Positions 29,521 through 40,563 of a stretch of DNA of 64,000 nucleotides are shown piece after piece. The translations under genes were made by a program, and so were the position numbers. Location: assembly GCA_033807775.1 (NCBI GenBank), contig CM066312.1, positions 27,253,696-27,317,695 of the forward strand. Reading direction: 5' to 3'. The notes beneath the pieces were generated by a model that had not been told where the DNA came from, did not search any database, and worked only from the letters and a program-made list of their open reading frames with translations. Numbering within the stretch: the first letter of the stretch is position 1; each line of letters starts with the position of its first letter. Source of the stretch: Saussurea involucrata (lineage: Eukaryota > Streptophyta > Magnoliopsida > Asterales > Asteraceae).

Positions 29521-31929
29521 TTAGTTTTGCTTGGGTACCCACTTCGCCATGTATACGCGTTTGTCAGTGGAAGAGGTTGGAATGGGTTCAGCAGTCTTCG
29601 CAGCATTTGAAGATTCAGCTTTGTCTTTCTTCACTTTGGTCAATTTCTTGACCTCAGAGGTAGGAGTCACCTTGACGTGAATTGCAACTGGTTTGGTCTT
29701 CTTGGGTGCTATCTTCACCTTAGCTATCTTACCAGCTTTGGTGGCTGTGGGACACTTACTTGCAATATGATCGGTAAGTCCACAGTGATAACATTTCCTA
29801 TAACTAAAATTAGTTCTAGGACCACTTGAGTGCTGAGCTTTTAATTTGGAATTAGAAGTGCCAGCACCAAGTACACTATTGGTTTTTGAAATAGGACGAA
29901 CATTCAGTTCTTCAGATTTCTTACCAAGGACATCTACTCTGAGTCTAGGAGTAGGTCGCTGAACTGATCCAGAGGTCTGATTTCTAGAACCAGATGAATG
30001 AATCACTAAGGCTTTAGAAGCATTCAACTTAGGTACTAATGTACCCTTCTGAGGATTTTGATAAATAACAATTCCTTTACCTTTGTCTTTAGAGACAGAG
30101 GTAGGTTTTGAATAAACCATTTTCTCCTTACCTTTTGAGGTAGGAGTTTCCTCAGGGATTGGTGTAACCGACGAGGAGTACTGAGATGAAGAAGTGTCAG
30201 CTATTGAGGATACGAACGTTCCAAATTTAAGCATTGAACGTTCAGTGGTTGGTATTGGAGTATCATATTTATAACCCAGACCACGTTTATCACTCAGAGG
30301 AATCTGAGCCTTAATTATCTCAGTGATCTTTGTTGAAGAATTACACCATCCTTCAACAGTAGCTTGTTCAGCTTTTAATACAGCGATAGCTTCCGCTCGT
30401 TCGATTTTGACTAGCTGATTTAAATGGACTTGATCTTTAAAATCTTCTTCAAATTTAGAAAGCTTTTCTATTTGAAGGTGGCAGTTTTTAAGCTTTTCAG
30501 CGAGATCAAGATTTTGGTTTTCAACCACAGCTTTGCCGTTCATGGCTTCGTATAAACTTCTAGTCAGCAGTTCGATTTTACGGAGACTATCAGCTTCATC
30601 AATATTTACAATATTGGTAAAGAAGGAAGGTGATACCTGAATGGCAGATGTTGAAGTGGAGGGAATGTCTGAACTTTCTTCCTCTTCTTCAATCTTGGCC
30701 ATGAGACATTGATTTGCTTCATCATCTTCAGAATCAGATGATGAGGCTTCTTCATCAGAAGCAGCCCAATCATAGTCAGCCATCAGGCCTTTTCCTTTCT
30801 TCTTAAAGCTTTTCAGCTTTGCATACTTCTCCTTCAGCTTTGAGTATTTGTCGTCTTTATTCCTTGGAACAAAGGATTTCTTTGTAAAAGCTGAAGGTCT
30901 CATGATTTTCTTTGACCTGCACTCGTTAGCGAAATGACCTGTCTTTTCGCAGTTGAAACAAGTAGCAGTAGCCTTATCAACAAAAGCTGATGACTTAGGC
31001 TTGTCAGCTATAGAAAGAGTTTTGTTCTTTCTAAACATTTTCTTCTTGGCGAATCTCCTGAACTTTTTAGTTAGGAGAGCCAAGGATTCATCATCATCTG
31101 AAGAATTAGAATCTGATGACCTTTCAGAGTTACTTTCTAACTCAGTGATAGTGACCACGGGTCGCTGAGTAGATGGTTCCTCTGAGATTAAAGCAATAGG
31201 GGTGCTTTTGGAATCTTTTACAAGATTCTTCTTAAGATGGCTAGATTGCTCATGATTCAGCAATGTGCCATATAAGGTAGCAAGTGTCATTGATCTTAGA
31301 TCTTTTGACAGCTTGAGACACATGGAATAATTGTCCCAGCTTTCAGGTAAACATTCTAAAAACTTTGTCAGCACTTCAAAGTTAGAATATTCCTTACCAA
31401 CCGTTTTTAGATCTATAATTAAGCAATTAAAACGTTGATGTACTTCAGAGAGAGTTTCATTCTTACCAGAGATGAAGCTTTCGTATTGTCTTACCAGGTT
31501 GATCTTTCTTGAATCCTGGACTTCAGACGTTCCTTCATACTGAACACATATTGTGTCCCACATGGCTTTTGAGGATTTCAGGTTCATGACGGAATGGTAG
31601 ACTTCGTCAGGAAGGGCCATGAATAGTATGGATCTGGCTTTTGTATCTATAGCCACTTTCTTCTTGTCTTCATCGGTCCAATGATGGATTTCCTTTGGAA
31701 TCAGCCTTTCTGGAATAGCAGCTCTAGTTGCAGTGGCTGGAACTGCAGGATCAATTGTTACAGGGATGTGTGGGCCGTTTTCAAGATAGTAAGGTATAGT
31801 AAGGTCTACACCTTCTAAGAAGAGTGTCATCCTATTTTTCCATAAGTTGACGTTATCTCTGGAAAATCTAGGGGGTTTTGCAAGAGAACCATTGTCTATA
31901 TAGTGAGTGTTTGTGTTTGTGTTGGCCAT
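29521..31929 (-). CDS. Element D gag (802 aa)
   Basis: The structural protein of the particle, fully open. Residues about 10-230 are the copia gag capsid region (UBN2 type): PRFSRDNVNLWKNRM, ALPDEVYHSVMNLKSSKAMWDTI, VHQRFNCLIIDLKTVG, FLECLPESWDNYSM. A first zinc knuckle CFNCEKTGHFANEC is at about 322-336, a second CYHCGLTDHIASKC at about 710-724. Between them are acidic and Ser-rich parts and a coiled coil around 450-530. It is longer than most copia gags, as in Sireviruses. The start is the first Met after the PBS (31996) and a short leader. It ends in TAA directly before pol. Confidence 0.9.
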   Translation of the reverse strand: MANTNTNTHYIDNGSLAKPPRFSRDNVNLWKNRMTLFLEGVDLTIPYYLENGPHIPVTIDPAVPATATRAAIPERLIPKEIHHWTDEDKKKVAIDTKARSILFMALPDEVYHSVMNLKSSKAMWDTICVQYEGTSEVQDSRKINLVRQYESFISGKNETLSEVHQRFNCLIIDLKTVGKEYSNFEVLTKFLECLPESWDNYSMCLKLSKDLRSMTLATLYGTLLNHEQSSHLKKNLVKDSKSTPIALISEEPSTQRPVVTITELESNSERSSDSNSSDDDESLALLTKKFRRFAKKKMFRKNKTLSIADKPKSSAFVDKATATCFNCEKTGHFANECRSKKIMRPSAFTKKSFVPRNKDDKYSKLKEKYAKLKSFKKKGKGLMADYDWAASDEEASSSDSEDDEANQCLMAKIEEEEESSDIPSTSTSAIQVSPSFFTNIVNIDEADSLRKIELLTRSLYEAMNGKAVVENQNLDLAEKLKNCHLQIEKLSKFEEDFKDQVHLNQLVKIERAEAIAVLKAEQATVEGWCNSSTKITEIIKAQIPLSDKRGLGYKYDTPIPTTERSMLKFGTFVSSIADTSSSQYSSSVTPIPEETPTSKGKEKMVYSKPTSVSKDKGKGIVIYQNPQKGTLVPKLNASKALVIHSSGSRNQTSGSVQRPTPRLRVDVLGKKSEELNVRPISKTNSVLGAGTSNSKLKAQHSSGPRTNFSYRKCYHCGLTDHIASKCPTATKAGKIAKVKIAPKKTKPVAIHVKVTPTSEVKKLTKVKKDKAESSNAAKTAEPIPTSSTDKRVYMAKWVPKQN

Positions 31930-31995
31930 TCTCAGATAATAGCTAGGAAGAGAAATATCTTAGATTAGATCTTGTTTATGAGATTAAACAAATCT

Positions 31996-32007
31996 GCTCT
32001 GATACCA
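31996..32007 (-). other. Primer binding site of element D
   Basis: TGGTATCAGAGC on the minus strand, two bases from the 5' LTR end. Confidence 0.93.
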
Positions 32008-32009
32008 CT

Positions 32010-32983
32010 TGTTGGTCCCGAAAGGCCTATACAAGTTTGTAGAAGGGGGGGGGGGGGGGGGGGGTTGAATACAAACACACTATTTTACTTTTCTAAATTG
32101 TTTATTGATAAATCATTAACAATTTACAGCTTGTTGCGGAAACAAGATTAAGGATAAACCTAAATCTAAACAAGTTGGAACACTAAGGTTTCTTGCACTA
32201 AGAAAGATGAGGAGATTACTAATAAAATCCTATCTTAAGAGAGATTTGAACTTGTCCAGAGTTAGCAAGTTACTTCAAATGAAGTGAGTTCATCTCTTTA
32301 TATACTGCATGAATTTAATGCAATTCAGTATACACTTTACACGTGTCATCAGCGGATTGGTTGCATGTCATTGACCTTTGTTGACAACCTTAGTAGCCGC
32401 ATGAATGAATAGTGTAGTATTAGAGTGGTTGTACGATTTCAGATTTTCGGAGGTTCTTTTCTGACATTTCGTACGGTGGCGTGCAAGGGAGGTTAAAACA
32501 AAAGTACTTTGTACGGAGGACTTCATGATCAGCTTTCGTTGATTCAGCGATTATCATTTACTATTCAGCGAATGATAAAGTTCAGCGATAGCTAAAGTCT
32601 TGTACTTGATACTTCACGTTGAGTGGACAAATCTGAGTCTTCGCTGATCCGTATCAGTTCATTAGGAGACTTGTCGCTGGTTCTTTGAGCTTGATCTTCG
32701 ACTTCAGCGTAGAACCTTTGTTGACGTGAATCTTGTCTTCAGGGATCATAAGTAAACAACTAATTTATCAGCGATCACCATAAGGACTGAACAGACTCAG
32801 CGATATGGTGAACAGTGTTCGCTGAATGTTTAATCTAAAAGAGCGAGAGTTCCTATCAGCAGTACTGTAAGATCTTAGTACTTATCAGCGATAGTGAAAC
32901 TCTGATACATATTGTTTACTTACAATTTTCACTAAGTATTTAAGATAGGGTCATTATCAAATCACTGAGGGTTTGGATCAACA
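32010..32983 (-). repeat. 5' LTR of element D
   Basis: Same family and nearly the same sequence as 19923-20889. A run of 20 G (32045-32064) replaces the 13 G of the other LTR. The right end ...ATCAACA (plus view) is followed by the target copy GTGCA. Confidence 0.92.
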
Positions 32984-34015
32984 GTGCAGATTGTTGTTTC
33001 TGTTTTTGAAGATGATGATGATCAAGTGGTACAACAACAAGATGATCCCGTGATAGGTATTCCTGAACTTAACATTCCTTTCATTCTAGATGGCAAAATC
33101 AAAGACCCCGTTTCAGAAGTTGAAGTTAGAGTTTATCAAAGGTTAGTTGATAATGAACCCAATTTTGGAGGAAGAGGACAAAGAATAAAGATTTTAACTC
33201 CGTTTCAAGAGGATATCAAAAGAGATCTGTTTGTGAAAACTGTAGAAAGGATAGATCTGGTGAAGCTATATTCAATTGAAAAATGGCCTTCCCTTCATCA
33301 GACCGAATTCCTGCATGTTATGAAGAACAGAGATCTGAATGTTGACTGGGTAAGAACAGATAAGAGGATTGTGAAGTTTAAGAAGATTAAGTCAACAAAG
33401 CTGCTAAATGTGTGGTATCTAGAATTCATCGTCTACAGGACTGATGGAAAGGAATGGTTCTTCTCTAAAGCTGACTACAAGAGTTTGAACCTTGATGATC
33501 TTCTAAGCTTATATGATATACTTGCCCGTACCCCAGACAAGAAGAAAGAGTGGTCTGAGGCCTTCCAGTTAGTTAAACGATTCATGAAGAATATGGTGAA
33601 GTTTTCTTACCTCAATGACTTTCAAATGGCACTTGAAGCTGGTCAAACAAGGGTTAACCTTCTGAAACCCAACAAGAGAATGTCTGAAATTCAAGGTATC
33701 CAGGTCTACACTATTCTTGAGAAGCTAGAATTTGGCATTCTATACTACAATGAGCAGAAGAAGAAGAGATTCTTAAGATTTACTGAAGTGAAGAAATTAT
33801 GTGATGGGACCTTCAAGCTTATACAGATTCAACTCGAAAGCAGATTGAGACTTGATGAAAAGGGTCATGTTAAACTGAAGCCTAAGGAGAAAAAGCTGAT
33901 TGAACGAGCCCTCGAAACCATCAACAAGAGAAAGGAGTACCGGAATGCACTAAGACGCTTTGAGATCATCTTCGGGATTAGAAAGAAATATGTTGCACCG
34001 AATCAAGCCTAATTG
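32984..34015 (+). pseudogene. Element C post-pol gene, C-terminal module
   Basis: An open frame of 342 codons, cut at its start by element D. It carries the module in good order: FIVYRTDGKEWFFSKADY, NLDDLLSLYDIL, FMKNMVKFSYLNDFQMALE, LEKLEFGILYYNEQKKKRFLRF, EYRNALRRFEIIFGIRKKY. It ends shortly before the PPT at 34034. The match to element A (SYLTDFQMAIE, EPEFGIVYVNEQKEKRFLRF, YRRAIRWFEVHF) is clear over the whole length. The listed first Met arises from the insertion junction; the true gene starts upstream of 19917. This is the cleanest view of the module besides element A. Confidence 0.75.
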
Positions 34016-34033
34016 CTGCCTCAACTTTTGATA

Positions 34034-34045
34034 CAAGGGGGAGAA
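34034..34045 (+). other. Polypurine tract of element C
   Basis: CAAGGGGGAGAA immediately before the LTR start TGTTAGTGCC. Confidence 0.85.
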
Positions 34046-34269
34046 TGTTAGTGCCAAATATATTTAGTTGTATAAAGGTGAGCGACTTATTTTGTGTCTT
34101 TCCTATGGTAGGTGAAAATAGGAAGTTTGTTAGCTATTTTTAAAACATGTCATGCTTAGCCCTTACATTCCTAAATTCTCTCTAGCTTGTAATTCCTTTA
34201 TTGATGATCTAATAGAGAGATGACGTTTTGCATTACATTGTGTTGTTGATTACTTGTTCTGGGATCACA
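34046..34269 (+). repeat. 3' LTR of element C
   Basis: 224 bp, TGTTAGTGCC...GGGATCACA, followed by target copy ATAAG (34270-34274). Confidence 0.9.
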
Positions 34270-34274
34270 ATAAG

Positions 34275-35098
34275 GGATCTGTGTTCTACCTCCTTGCAGT
34301 GAAAGCATACAGCATCCTCAGGAGTGTTTGATTGAGGTATATCAGATTGGGCTTTCCCTTTGCCTTTCGCCTTGGGTATGGGGTTGGGCTGAATAGCCTT
34401 TCCTTTTCCTTTGGCAGGGACAACCTTTTTCTTCTTTACACCTCTCTCCCTGATCATCAGTGCTGGGGCAGCAGGCTTGGACTTGGTCATGTTAGACTCT
34501 GCAGTCTTAAGCATGCCATGGAGCTCCATTGGGGTTTTCTCTAAGTTGTTCATATTATAGTTCATAACGAACTGTTCATACGAACCAATCAGCCAGCTTA
34601 AGATAAAATTTGTCGCAAGCTCCTAACCAAAGGGAAAACCTAGACGCACAAGCTGGTCAAGGTACGATTTCATTTTCAGAACATGTACACTCACGCTGCT
34701 ACTCGGGGCCATTTTACATTCTACCAGAGCTTTGACATTGTCATATCGTTCTTGCCTAGCCTGCTGTTGGAACATGTCTTTCAGCTGGTTGTTCATATCG
34801 TACGCCCCAAGGCTTTCCATACCCTTTTGAAGTTATGGAACCATGGTCGCCAACATTAGTCAAGCAACCTCATTTGATTCGTCTAGACGTTTTTCATATT
34901 CGTCCCGAATCGCCCAAGATGCTCCGACAGCATGTGCCTCAGGGAGTGGTTCCTCAATGTCCCTCTGCTTCTTTTCCATCCAGAGAACAATTCTCAGGTT
35001 TCGAAGCCAGTCCATGTAGTTCAAGCCCGAAGCTTGTCCTTTTCGAGGAGACCTTTCAAACAAAAGTTTGAAATCGATCAATTCGCGTTATTTGACAT
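34275..35098 (-). pseudogene. Gag fragment of an older copia element (different lineage)
   Basis: On the minus strand a typical short copia gag is readable in pieces: YMDWLRNLRIVL, EEPLPEA, DMNNQLKDMFQQQARQERYDNVKALVECKM, VLKMKSYLDQLVRLGFP, NYNMNNLEKTPMELHGMLKTAE, a Lys/Gly-rich linker, and the start of a zinc knuckle CFHCKEVEH. It breaks off there, at the flank shared by elements E and C. A stop in the first codons and several frame changes make it dead. The composition is unlike the Sirevirus gags of A, C and D; it looks like the shorter Tork-type gag. It is the sequence into which E was originally inserted. No LTR of its own is recognised in 35100-36400. Confidence 0.75.
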
Positions 35099-36419
35099 CT
35101 ATCAAAAGAAAAACATTATTTTAGTGATTTTAACGATCTTCGTTAAAAGAAATATATTACCCGGTTGCTTAAAACAAATTTAATTTTAACAAAGGTAAGA
35201 TCCATATTTCACTTTCACTTACGACGGGTTTGCCGCATATCGTAATTAGAAGTTATTTAGGTAGGTAACCATTTTACCAATTCCATCTCTATGAAATTCT
35301 TAGATCCTTGCGGGACTCACTGACATCCATTATGTCGTTTGGCATGTTTAATCCCTTCCATACTAATCCTTTCTCGCGACAGGTTTGCCGTTCACGAGTC
35401 CAGGTTGTAAATCAAACATACTAAGACACACGACATCCTCCCAAGACTCTCGGATATCGCGAATGTCACAAACATTATCCTTAACATCTAACCGATGCGT
35501 TGGCTTTAGCCCTTTCCCCACGCCGATAGATTATTAGTTCAAATGCGTGCCTTAAATGGGTAGCGTGTGATTTACATTAAAAACGAGTTTTTGTTTTTCT
35601 TAGTTAAAACATTTTTAACTGTTTTCATTTTAGCAAATTTCATTTTAACCGTTTTAAAACTTTACTATAAATCCAATTTTATCCATTTGCCAAAATGCAC
35701 TTGCAAGTTTTTATTAACTCTTTAATAAAAGTTATTGTGTTTCAAAATTATGTTAGATTATCTAGCATGCAAGACCTAGATAATAAATAAATAAATAATA
35801 CACAACCACATGCAAGTAACGGTAATATCTACCTCAAACCTATGCGTTTTTTCCGTGAGCCACCACGAGAAGAACATGGTCAAACTTGGGACTAACAACC
35901 AAAAAAGATGATGTGCCGACTCCCACTAAATTCGCCATTTCTTCAATGCTCGAGTGGGTCCACGCCAAGACTTCAATCTTCGTGAATCTTGTTTGTTGTC
36001 TTCGGTCTTCTTTTATAATTTTGTAATAAAATAAATTCCTATTCTATTCTATACTATCGTACAAATACAAAAAAAATAGGAAACGACTCGTAGGCCGCAC
36101 AAAAATTACAACCATTTAAAAAAACCAATCAACAACCAAACATCACAACACATAGGTCTAATTGAGACAAACTATTACCGGGTCCATACAAACACAAATT
36201 TTGCATATAAAAGCGATGGAGTGCCAAATCCATGCAAGAGACAACTCTTTGATAAAGATTGATTTCAACATACACTTTGGCACTTAAAACAAAAATCAAT
36301 CTTTGCTTGAACATACAAGCACACTTTATACTTATGTAAGTATGGTTTCATGCCAAAACCATCCAAACATGAAATATACAAGTGAATCAAAACGTTATTG
36401 AAATAAAAAAAAACGTTTT
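35099..36419. other. AT-rich stretch, no gene seen
   Basis: No coding match on either strand. 35380-35560 has the look of a degraded gypsy LTR (short GC-rich blocks such as ACGACATCCTCCC), but no ends can be placed. Confidence 0.4.
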
Positions 36420-36910
36420 TCATGGTTTTTCTCAAAAGGTTTCGAAAACCTAGTTTTCTCAAAACCCTAGAATTCGAAACTTTAGTTTTAAACACTCTAA
36501 GTTTAAAAAAGAAAAGCCTTTCCCAAAAGGGAAACTTTATTTTCTAAAACTTCAATTTTTATAGTTTAAAACTCTAGACTTTCCAAGTAAGAAACTTGTA
36601 AGTATTGTAAAACCAAATTTAGGGTTTAAAACCCTAAACGCCCAAAATAGAAACTTTTGTTTTTACAAAACTATCCTAGAGTATTAAAACCCAAAGTTTC
36701 CAAAACTAGAAACCTTTTGTTTTCAAAAACCTAATTTAAAGTTTTAAAACCCTAAACTTCCAAAAGTGGAAACTTTATGTTTTGAAAACTTCAAATTAAG
36801 ACTTTTAATCTAAAATTTCAAAACATGGAAATCTATTGTTTTCAAAAAACCATAATTTTGAAATTTAGGGTTAGAAACCCTAAACTTCCAAAATTAGAAA
36901 CTTTAATGTT
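36420..36910. repeat. Degenerate tandem repeat, about 60-bp period
   Basis: Units with the pattern CCAAAANTAGAAACTTTTGTTTT-like core followed by AAACCCTAAA recur near 36648, 36708, 36768, 36827 and 36896. The AAACCCTAAA parts resemble plant telomere repeat but are too few and too irregular for it. Confidence 0.55.
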
Positions 36911-37479
36911 GAAAACATCAAAACCAATAAGAAAAACCTTAGAATTTTCTTTGTGTGTGTTTCATATATTCAGTTTTTCCCACTTGAATGTATAACCACA
37001 CTTAAACCAAATTCTATATCATAAAAATGATTTTTATGTACTAGTACATTGTAACCTAGCATTCAAGAGAGAAAGTTTCATCCAAACATGTTTTGATAGG
37101 AGATCAAAGGTTGAAATGAAACCAATTGAATTTTTACAAAAAGTCAAACTATTTGTTTATATGTCAAATTGATTGGTTTTATGCAAAATTAAAAGTTGAA
37201 ATTAAAGGCGTTTAGTAATGCAAGCTAAACAAAGGTGTTGTAATGATCAAATTGATATTTGATATGCATTTTGATGGATTTCCAAAGTTATAGGATCTTT
37301 ATGTTAGGTTTGAATAAATATATGGAAATCAATGTTGTGAAATAACGAGCACGTAAACCTTCTAACATGGCTTAGATTGTATAGTAAATATTTGAAGGTT
37401 ACAATCCAAAGCGAGAATTGCTTCTCGCTAGAATGATTGTGATGATATAAAAAGTATATGGATTGTATAGGAGTCGAGG

Positions 37480-38651
37480 ACGGTTGGATGGGATGCTTGG
37501 AGATTATATTTGAGTCAATCCCACTAAGGTGAGTTCAAGTAGTCTTAAAACTGGGTACACGTCAAACGTATGTATACATAACTGATTCACGTTGCTTGTG
37601 TTTAAATGGATGTTATGGAAAATGCATGATTTAAATGGTTTTATGAAATGTGGTTACTTATGTTTTACAAAGTAAATTGAAGATGAAATGAGCATGCTAA
37701 AATGTTTTGAACAACGATTCAAAATGAACTTTGATGTATTGAAACCTGATGTTTATTTAGCATGTTATTTATTTAAACTATTGGGATCCATACTTTGTTT
37801 AATTGAGATATTTTGAGCTATTAGTGTGCTCGGACGGTGATGTATTAGATCCGGATCTGGAGACTTAGGGTCACCCCTGGTTGCGTTTGTATTGGGGTCG
37901 CTCCCTTTATAGTTGATGGGTTGCTCTCATCAAGCATTGTATTGGAGTACCGTGCACGGATTGGTGCCAGATACTCGGCTAATAGGCATAGTGTCTGTAA
38001 GACACAACGTGCACATGATGATTATGCCAAAATTAGCCTAACGGATAAGTCGACTATTGGGTAGTGCTCCTTTACTGATTCCGGTTATGTTGTAGGTCCC
38101 TCCCCACATGGTGCGATGGTTGTTACCTCATTTTGAAATTTATTACCACATCTTTTATTAATTTTCGATTAAAGTAAAATGTTGGTTTGCATATTACTAT
38201 TTTTATAAACCGTGCATTGTTTTGATATTTGGATCAGTTTGATTTTCGATGCAATGTTTTATTATATAAACTCTTGAACTCACCTAGCATGAAGCCTGGT
38301 TTATTTTTATTTTTCGACGTGTGTCCTAGGATCAGGATTAGATGGTATCATTTTGATGGTGTTAGTGGAGGTAAGTGTTGTTAGACAACACCATTGGCCG
38401 ATACAATGTTTCGATTACCGTATCGATTTGGACTGAAGATTAGCTCAAGATGATATTTAGTAGATTTTATATCTATACATTTGGAATATGTCTGTAAGTA
38501 GTAAATAATATACGCGGTGTAAATACTAGCTTTTTGTTAAGTGTATATGTGCATATGATTCATAGGATTTAAAACAGACGCATTACGATTTTTCGAAGAG
38601 GACATGCCAAATTTCGATAGAAATGTTAGAATAAAATTTGGGCCGTTACAA
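37480..38651 (+). repeat. Probable gypsy LTR fragment
   Basis: The stretch has the layout of the gypsy LTRs at 43775 and 56793: a gap with GGTGAGTTC, a GC-rich block with price-tag-like short repeats (37850-38110), and an end GGGCCGTTACA at 38651. A left TG end cannot be placed. 36911-37480 shows nothing recognisable. Confidence 0.45.
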
Positions 38652-39624
38652 TGCAACACTGAACCACATAACCGGTAACCATGCAAACAAGCCACTCCTG
38701 ACTCTTCCATTCAGATCTATATATACCACGCCATCCACTCTTCCAATCTCCACCTTATGCCACCACCACAACCACCATGCCATCACAACTCCGACCAACC
38801 AATGTCGAAACTCAACCCAACACCTAGGGGCGAAACACGACCGTTGTAATCTAGGGTGCGAAATATAATATCACAAAAATTTAGAGATACAAATGATACG
38901 CATGTAAATTGTTTTTTATTTTCTTTATCTATGATCTAATATTAAATTTTAGAGAAAATTTGTTAATGTAAGATTATGGTTCGTTTAGCAAGTCATATTA
39001 CCTTACAGGATGAACATGACAAGTACCAAAAATCTTACCCGATAAGAGCGATGGTAAGGACCAAGAGTCTTGGATTATAAGTAAAAGTGAAACTCTTACG
39101 TACGTGGTTAGCATTTACCAAGTAAATTTTTGCATATGTTGTATTTTGATGGAGTAAAAGTTTTACGAGTAATTAAGCGTTTACCGGGTAAGTGTTTGGG
39201 AAAACGACCCCTAAACCAGGGGAAAGTGTGTAAATTTCTCCAAAAATTAGTACCTTGAGAGATTTTGTTTTATTATACTTCACCACTAAGAAATCTTAAA
39301 ATAAAATATTTAGAAGAGAGAAATAAAATTTTATTAGATATATATAAAATTTTAATAATATAAAGAATGATGTGATATCCAAAATGGAGATTTATTGAAG
39401 TTTAATGAAAAAACATAATAGAGATTTTGGACTTTGAATTTTTTTGGAGATGCTCTAACAATTTATATTAGGGAATAAAAAATGACTAAAACTGATAAAT
39501 TCAATAGAACGCAATTTAATCTTAGGGAATAAAAAATAACAATAATTGAAAAATGCAACAGAAAGGATTTGATACTATGATCTCAAGGATATGACCATAG
39601 GATGATAACAAGTTAAGCTACCAA
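38652..39624. other. Intergenic, possible MITE scraps
   Basis: No gene is supported. A promoter-like CTATATATACC near 38717 and a His/Thr-rich open frame (38638-38868) could be the lost 5' part of the FAD4-like gene that follows, but the match is too weak to call. 39228-39462 ends TTGGAGATGCTC, a common end of small DNA transposons, without a clear partner. Confidence 0.35.
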
Positions 39625-40558
39625 AGTCTTAAATCGATGTGGTCTCACTATGCATGGTTCACCACCGGTTGCATCACCGTACTAGCTTCCCTTGTCGCCT
39701 CTTTAGGCATCGTTTGGCAAAAATAAGCTAGCTTGTTTTTTGAATACATCTTGGATGGACATAAACTAACTTATAAGTTAGCTTATAAGGTAGTTTATAT
39801 GCACGCTTATAATCGAACTTACTGATAAGCTACTTGAAGTATCTTATGATGTGTTTTTATTAATCAAACTTATTGACTTTTTTCCAATTATAGCCCCATT
39901 AATATCAATTATTATTTATTAACTATTAATTATAAATAAATATTAATTCTTACTATCATTAACAGATATTAATTGAAAACTATTAATTATGAGGAGCTTT
40001 TTATAACCTTTTCCAATTATACCTTCTTTTTGGTCATTTTACATGTTTATCACCTAGTTTTTTTCTTTCCAAACATGACTTATTCATCAACTAGCTTATC
40101 ATCTATCAGCTAGCTTATCACTAATCAGCTAGCTTATCAACTAATTTGCCAAACATGGCTTTAATCGGCTGAATCAAATCACACTTATGGCTCGAACCCA
40201 TCTTCTCTGGGTTCGTTGGCTACTTGTTTGTGCACCTTGCCTCCGGTGTCTACCATTGGGGCATCTACAACTACGGCTATGAATCCAGTCCAGTATTTGG
40301 TCCGTAAATTGATGCGTTTCAGGGCAATCATAGTTGAATTCGAACGATCACTAAACGTCGGTTTGTGAATAGTTTATACGTGTTAGCACGTGAAATTACA
40401 TATACCATGCTACCAATCTATTTGATCTGTCATGACCAACCAGTGGCGATGGGGTCGTCAGGATTGCTAGTAGGTGCGTCATGTTTAGCCAACAGTTCCA
40501 TGCTTGGGCTCATGAGACTAAGAGCGAGGTGCTACCACTAGTGGTGTGTGGTGTTGTT
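39625..40558 (+). pseudogene. FAD4-like desaturase pseudogene (split by a MITE)
   Basis: This is the only host-gene remnant found. Before the MITE: SMWSHYAWFTTGCITVLASL. After it, in shifting frames: GYLFVHLASGVYHWGIYNYG, SSPVFGP, IDAFQG, TITKRRFVNSLYVLAREITYTMLPIYLICHD, and MFSQQFHAWAHETKSEVLPLVV. This is the order of blocks in plant FAD4 (chloroplast palmitate delta-3 trans desaturase of phosphatidylglycerol; relatives are the TMEM189/PEDS family). The family's histidine boxes are partly lost: the HHKWPWT-type box reads NHS, while QFHAWAH is kept. A stop follows FGP, several frame shifts are present, and the transit peptide and 3' end are missing. The copy lies among gypsy LTR fragments. 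Confidence 0.75.
39712..40154. mobile_element. MITE inside the FAD4-like pseudogene
   Basis: Terminal inverted repeats GTTTGGCAAA and TTTGCCAAAC bound a 443-bp AT-rich segment with several AGCTAGCTTAT subterminal repeats and no coding. The ends resemble hAT-type MITEs. The flanking pseudogene blocks continue across it. Confidence 0.7.
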
Positions 40559-40563
40559 ACTTA

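Larger units (their letters stand above)
19923..32983 (-). mobile_element. Element D, complete Sirevirus-like copia element
   Basis: Both LTRs, PBS, PPT and a perfect five-base target duplication GTGCA (19918-19922 and 32984-32988) are present. On the minus strand the order is 5' LTR, PBS, gag, protease, integrase, reverse transcriptase, RNase H, a non-coding gap with TATA box, the post-pol gene in two long exons, PPT, 3' LTR. The LTRs (967 and 974 bp) differ at only about seven bases plus the length of a G-run, so it is the youngest insertion here. It sits inside element C. Pol has three single-base frame breaks (near 28913, 28450 and 27556); gag and the post-pol exons are open. Confidence 0.93.
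16329..34269 (+). mobile_element. Element C, copia, non-autonomous (gag and post-pol gene only)
   Basis: LTRs at 16329-16551 and 34046-34269 start TGTTAGTGCC and end GGGATCACA, with target copies ATAAG at 16324-16328 and 34270-34274. PBS, a leader with motif repeats, a broken gag, then directly the post-pol gene without any integrase, reverse transcriptase or RNase H. The two LTRs differ at roughly 15-20 of 223 positions by eye, so the insertion is old. Element D (19923-32983) is inserted in the post-pol gene. Without D, element C is about 4.9 kb. Confidence 0.9.

Noticed and set aside
38638..38868. His/Thr-rich open frame as an intact small gene
   Set aside because: Its Met lies in the end of a gypsy LTR; at most a weak hint of the lost FAD4 5' part.
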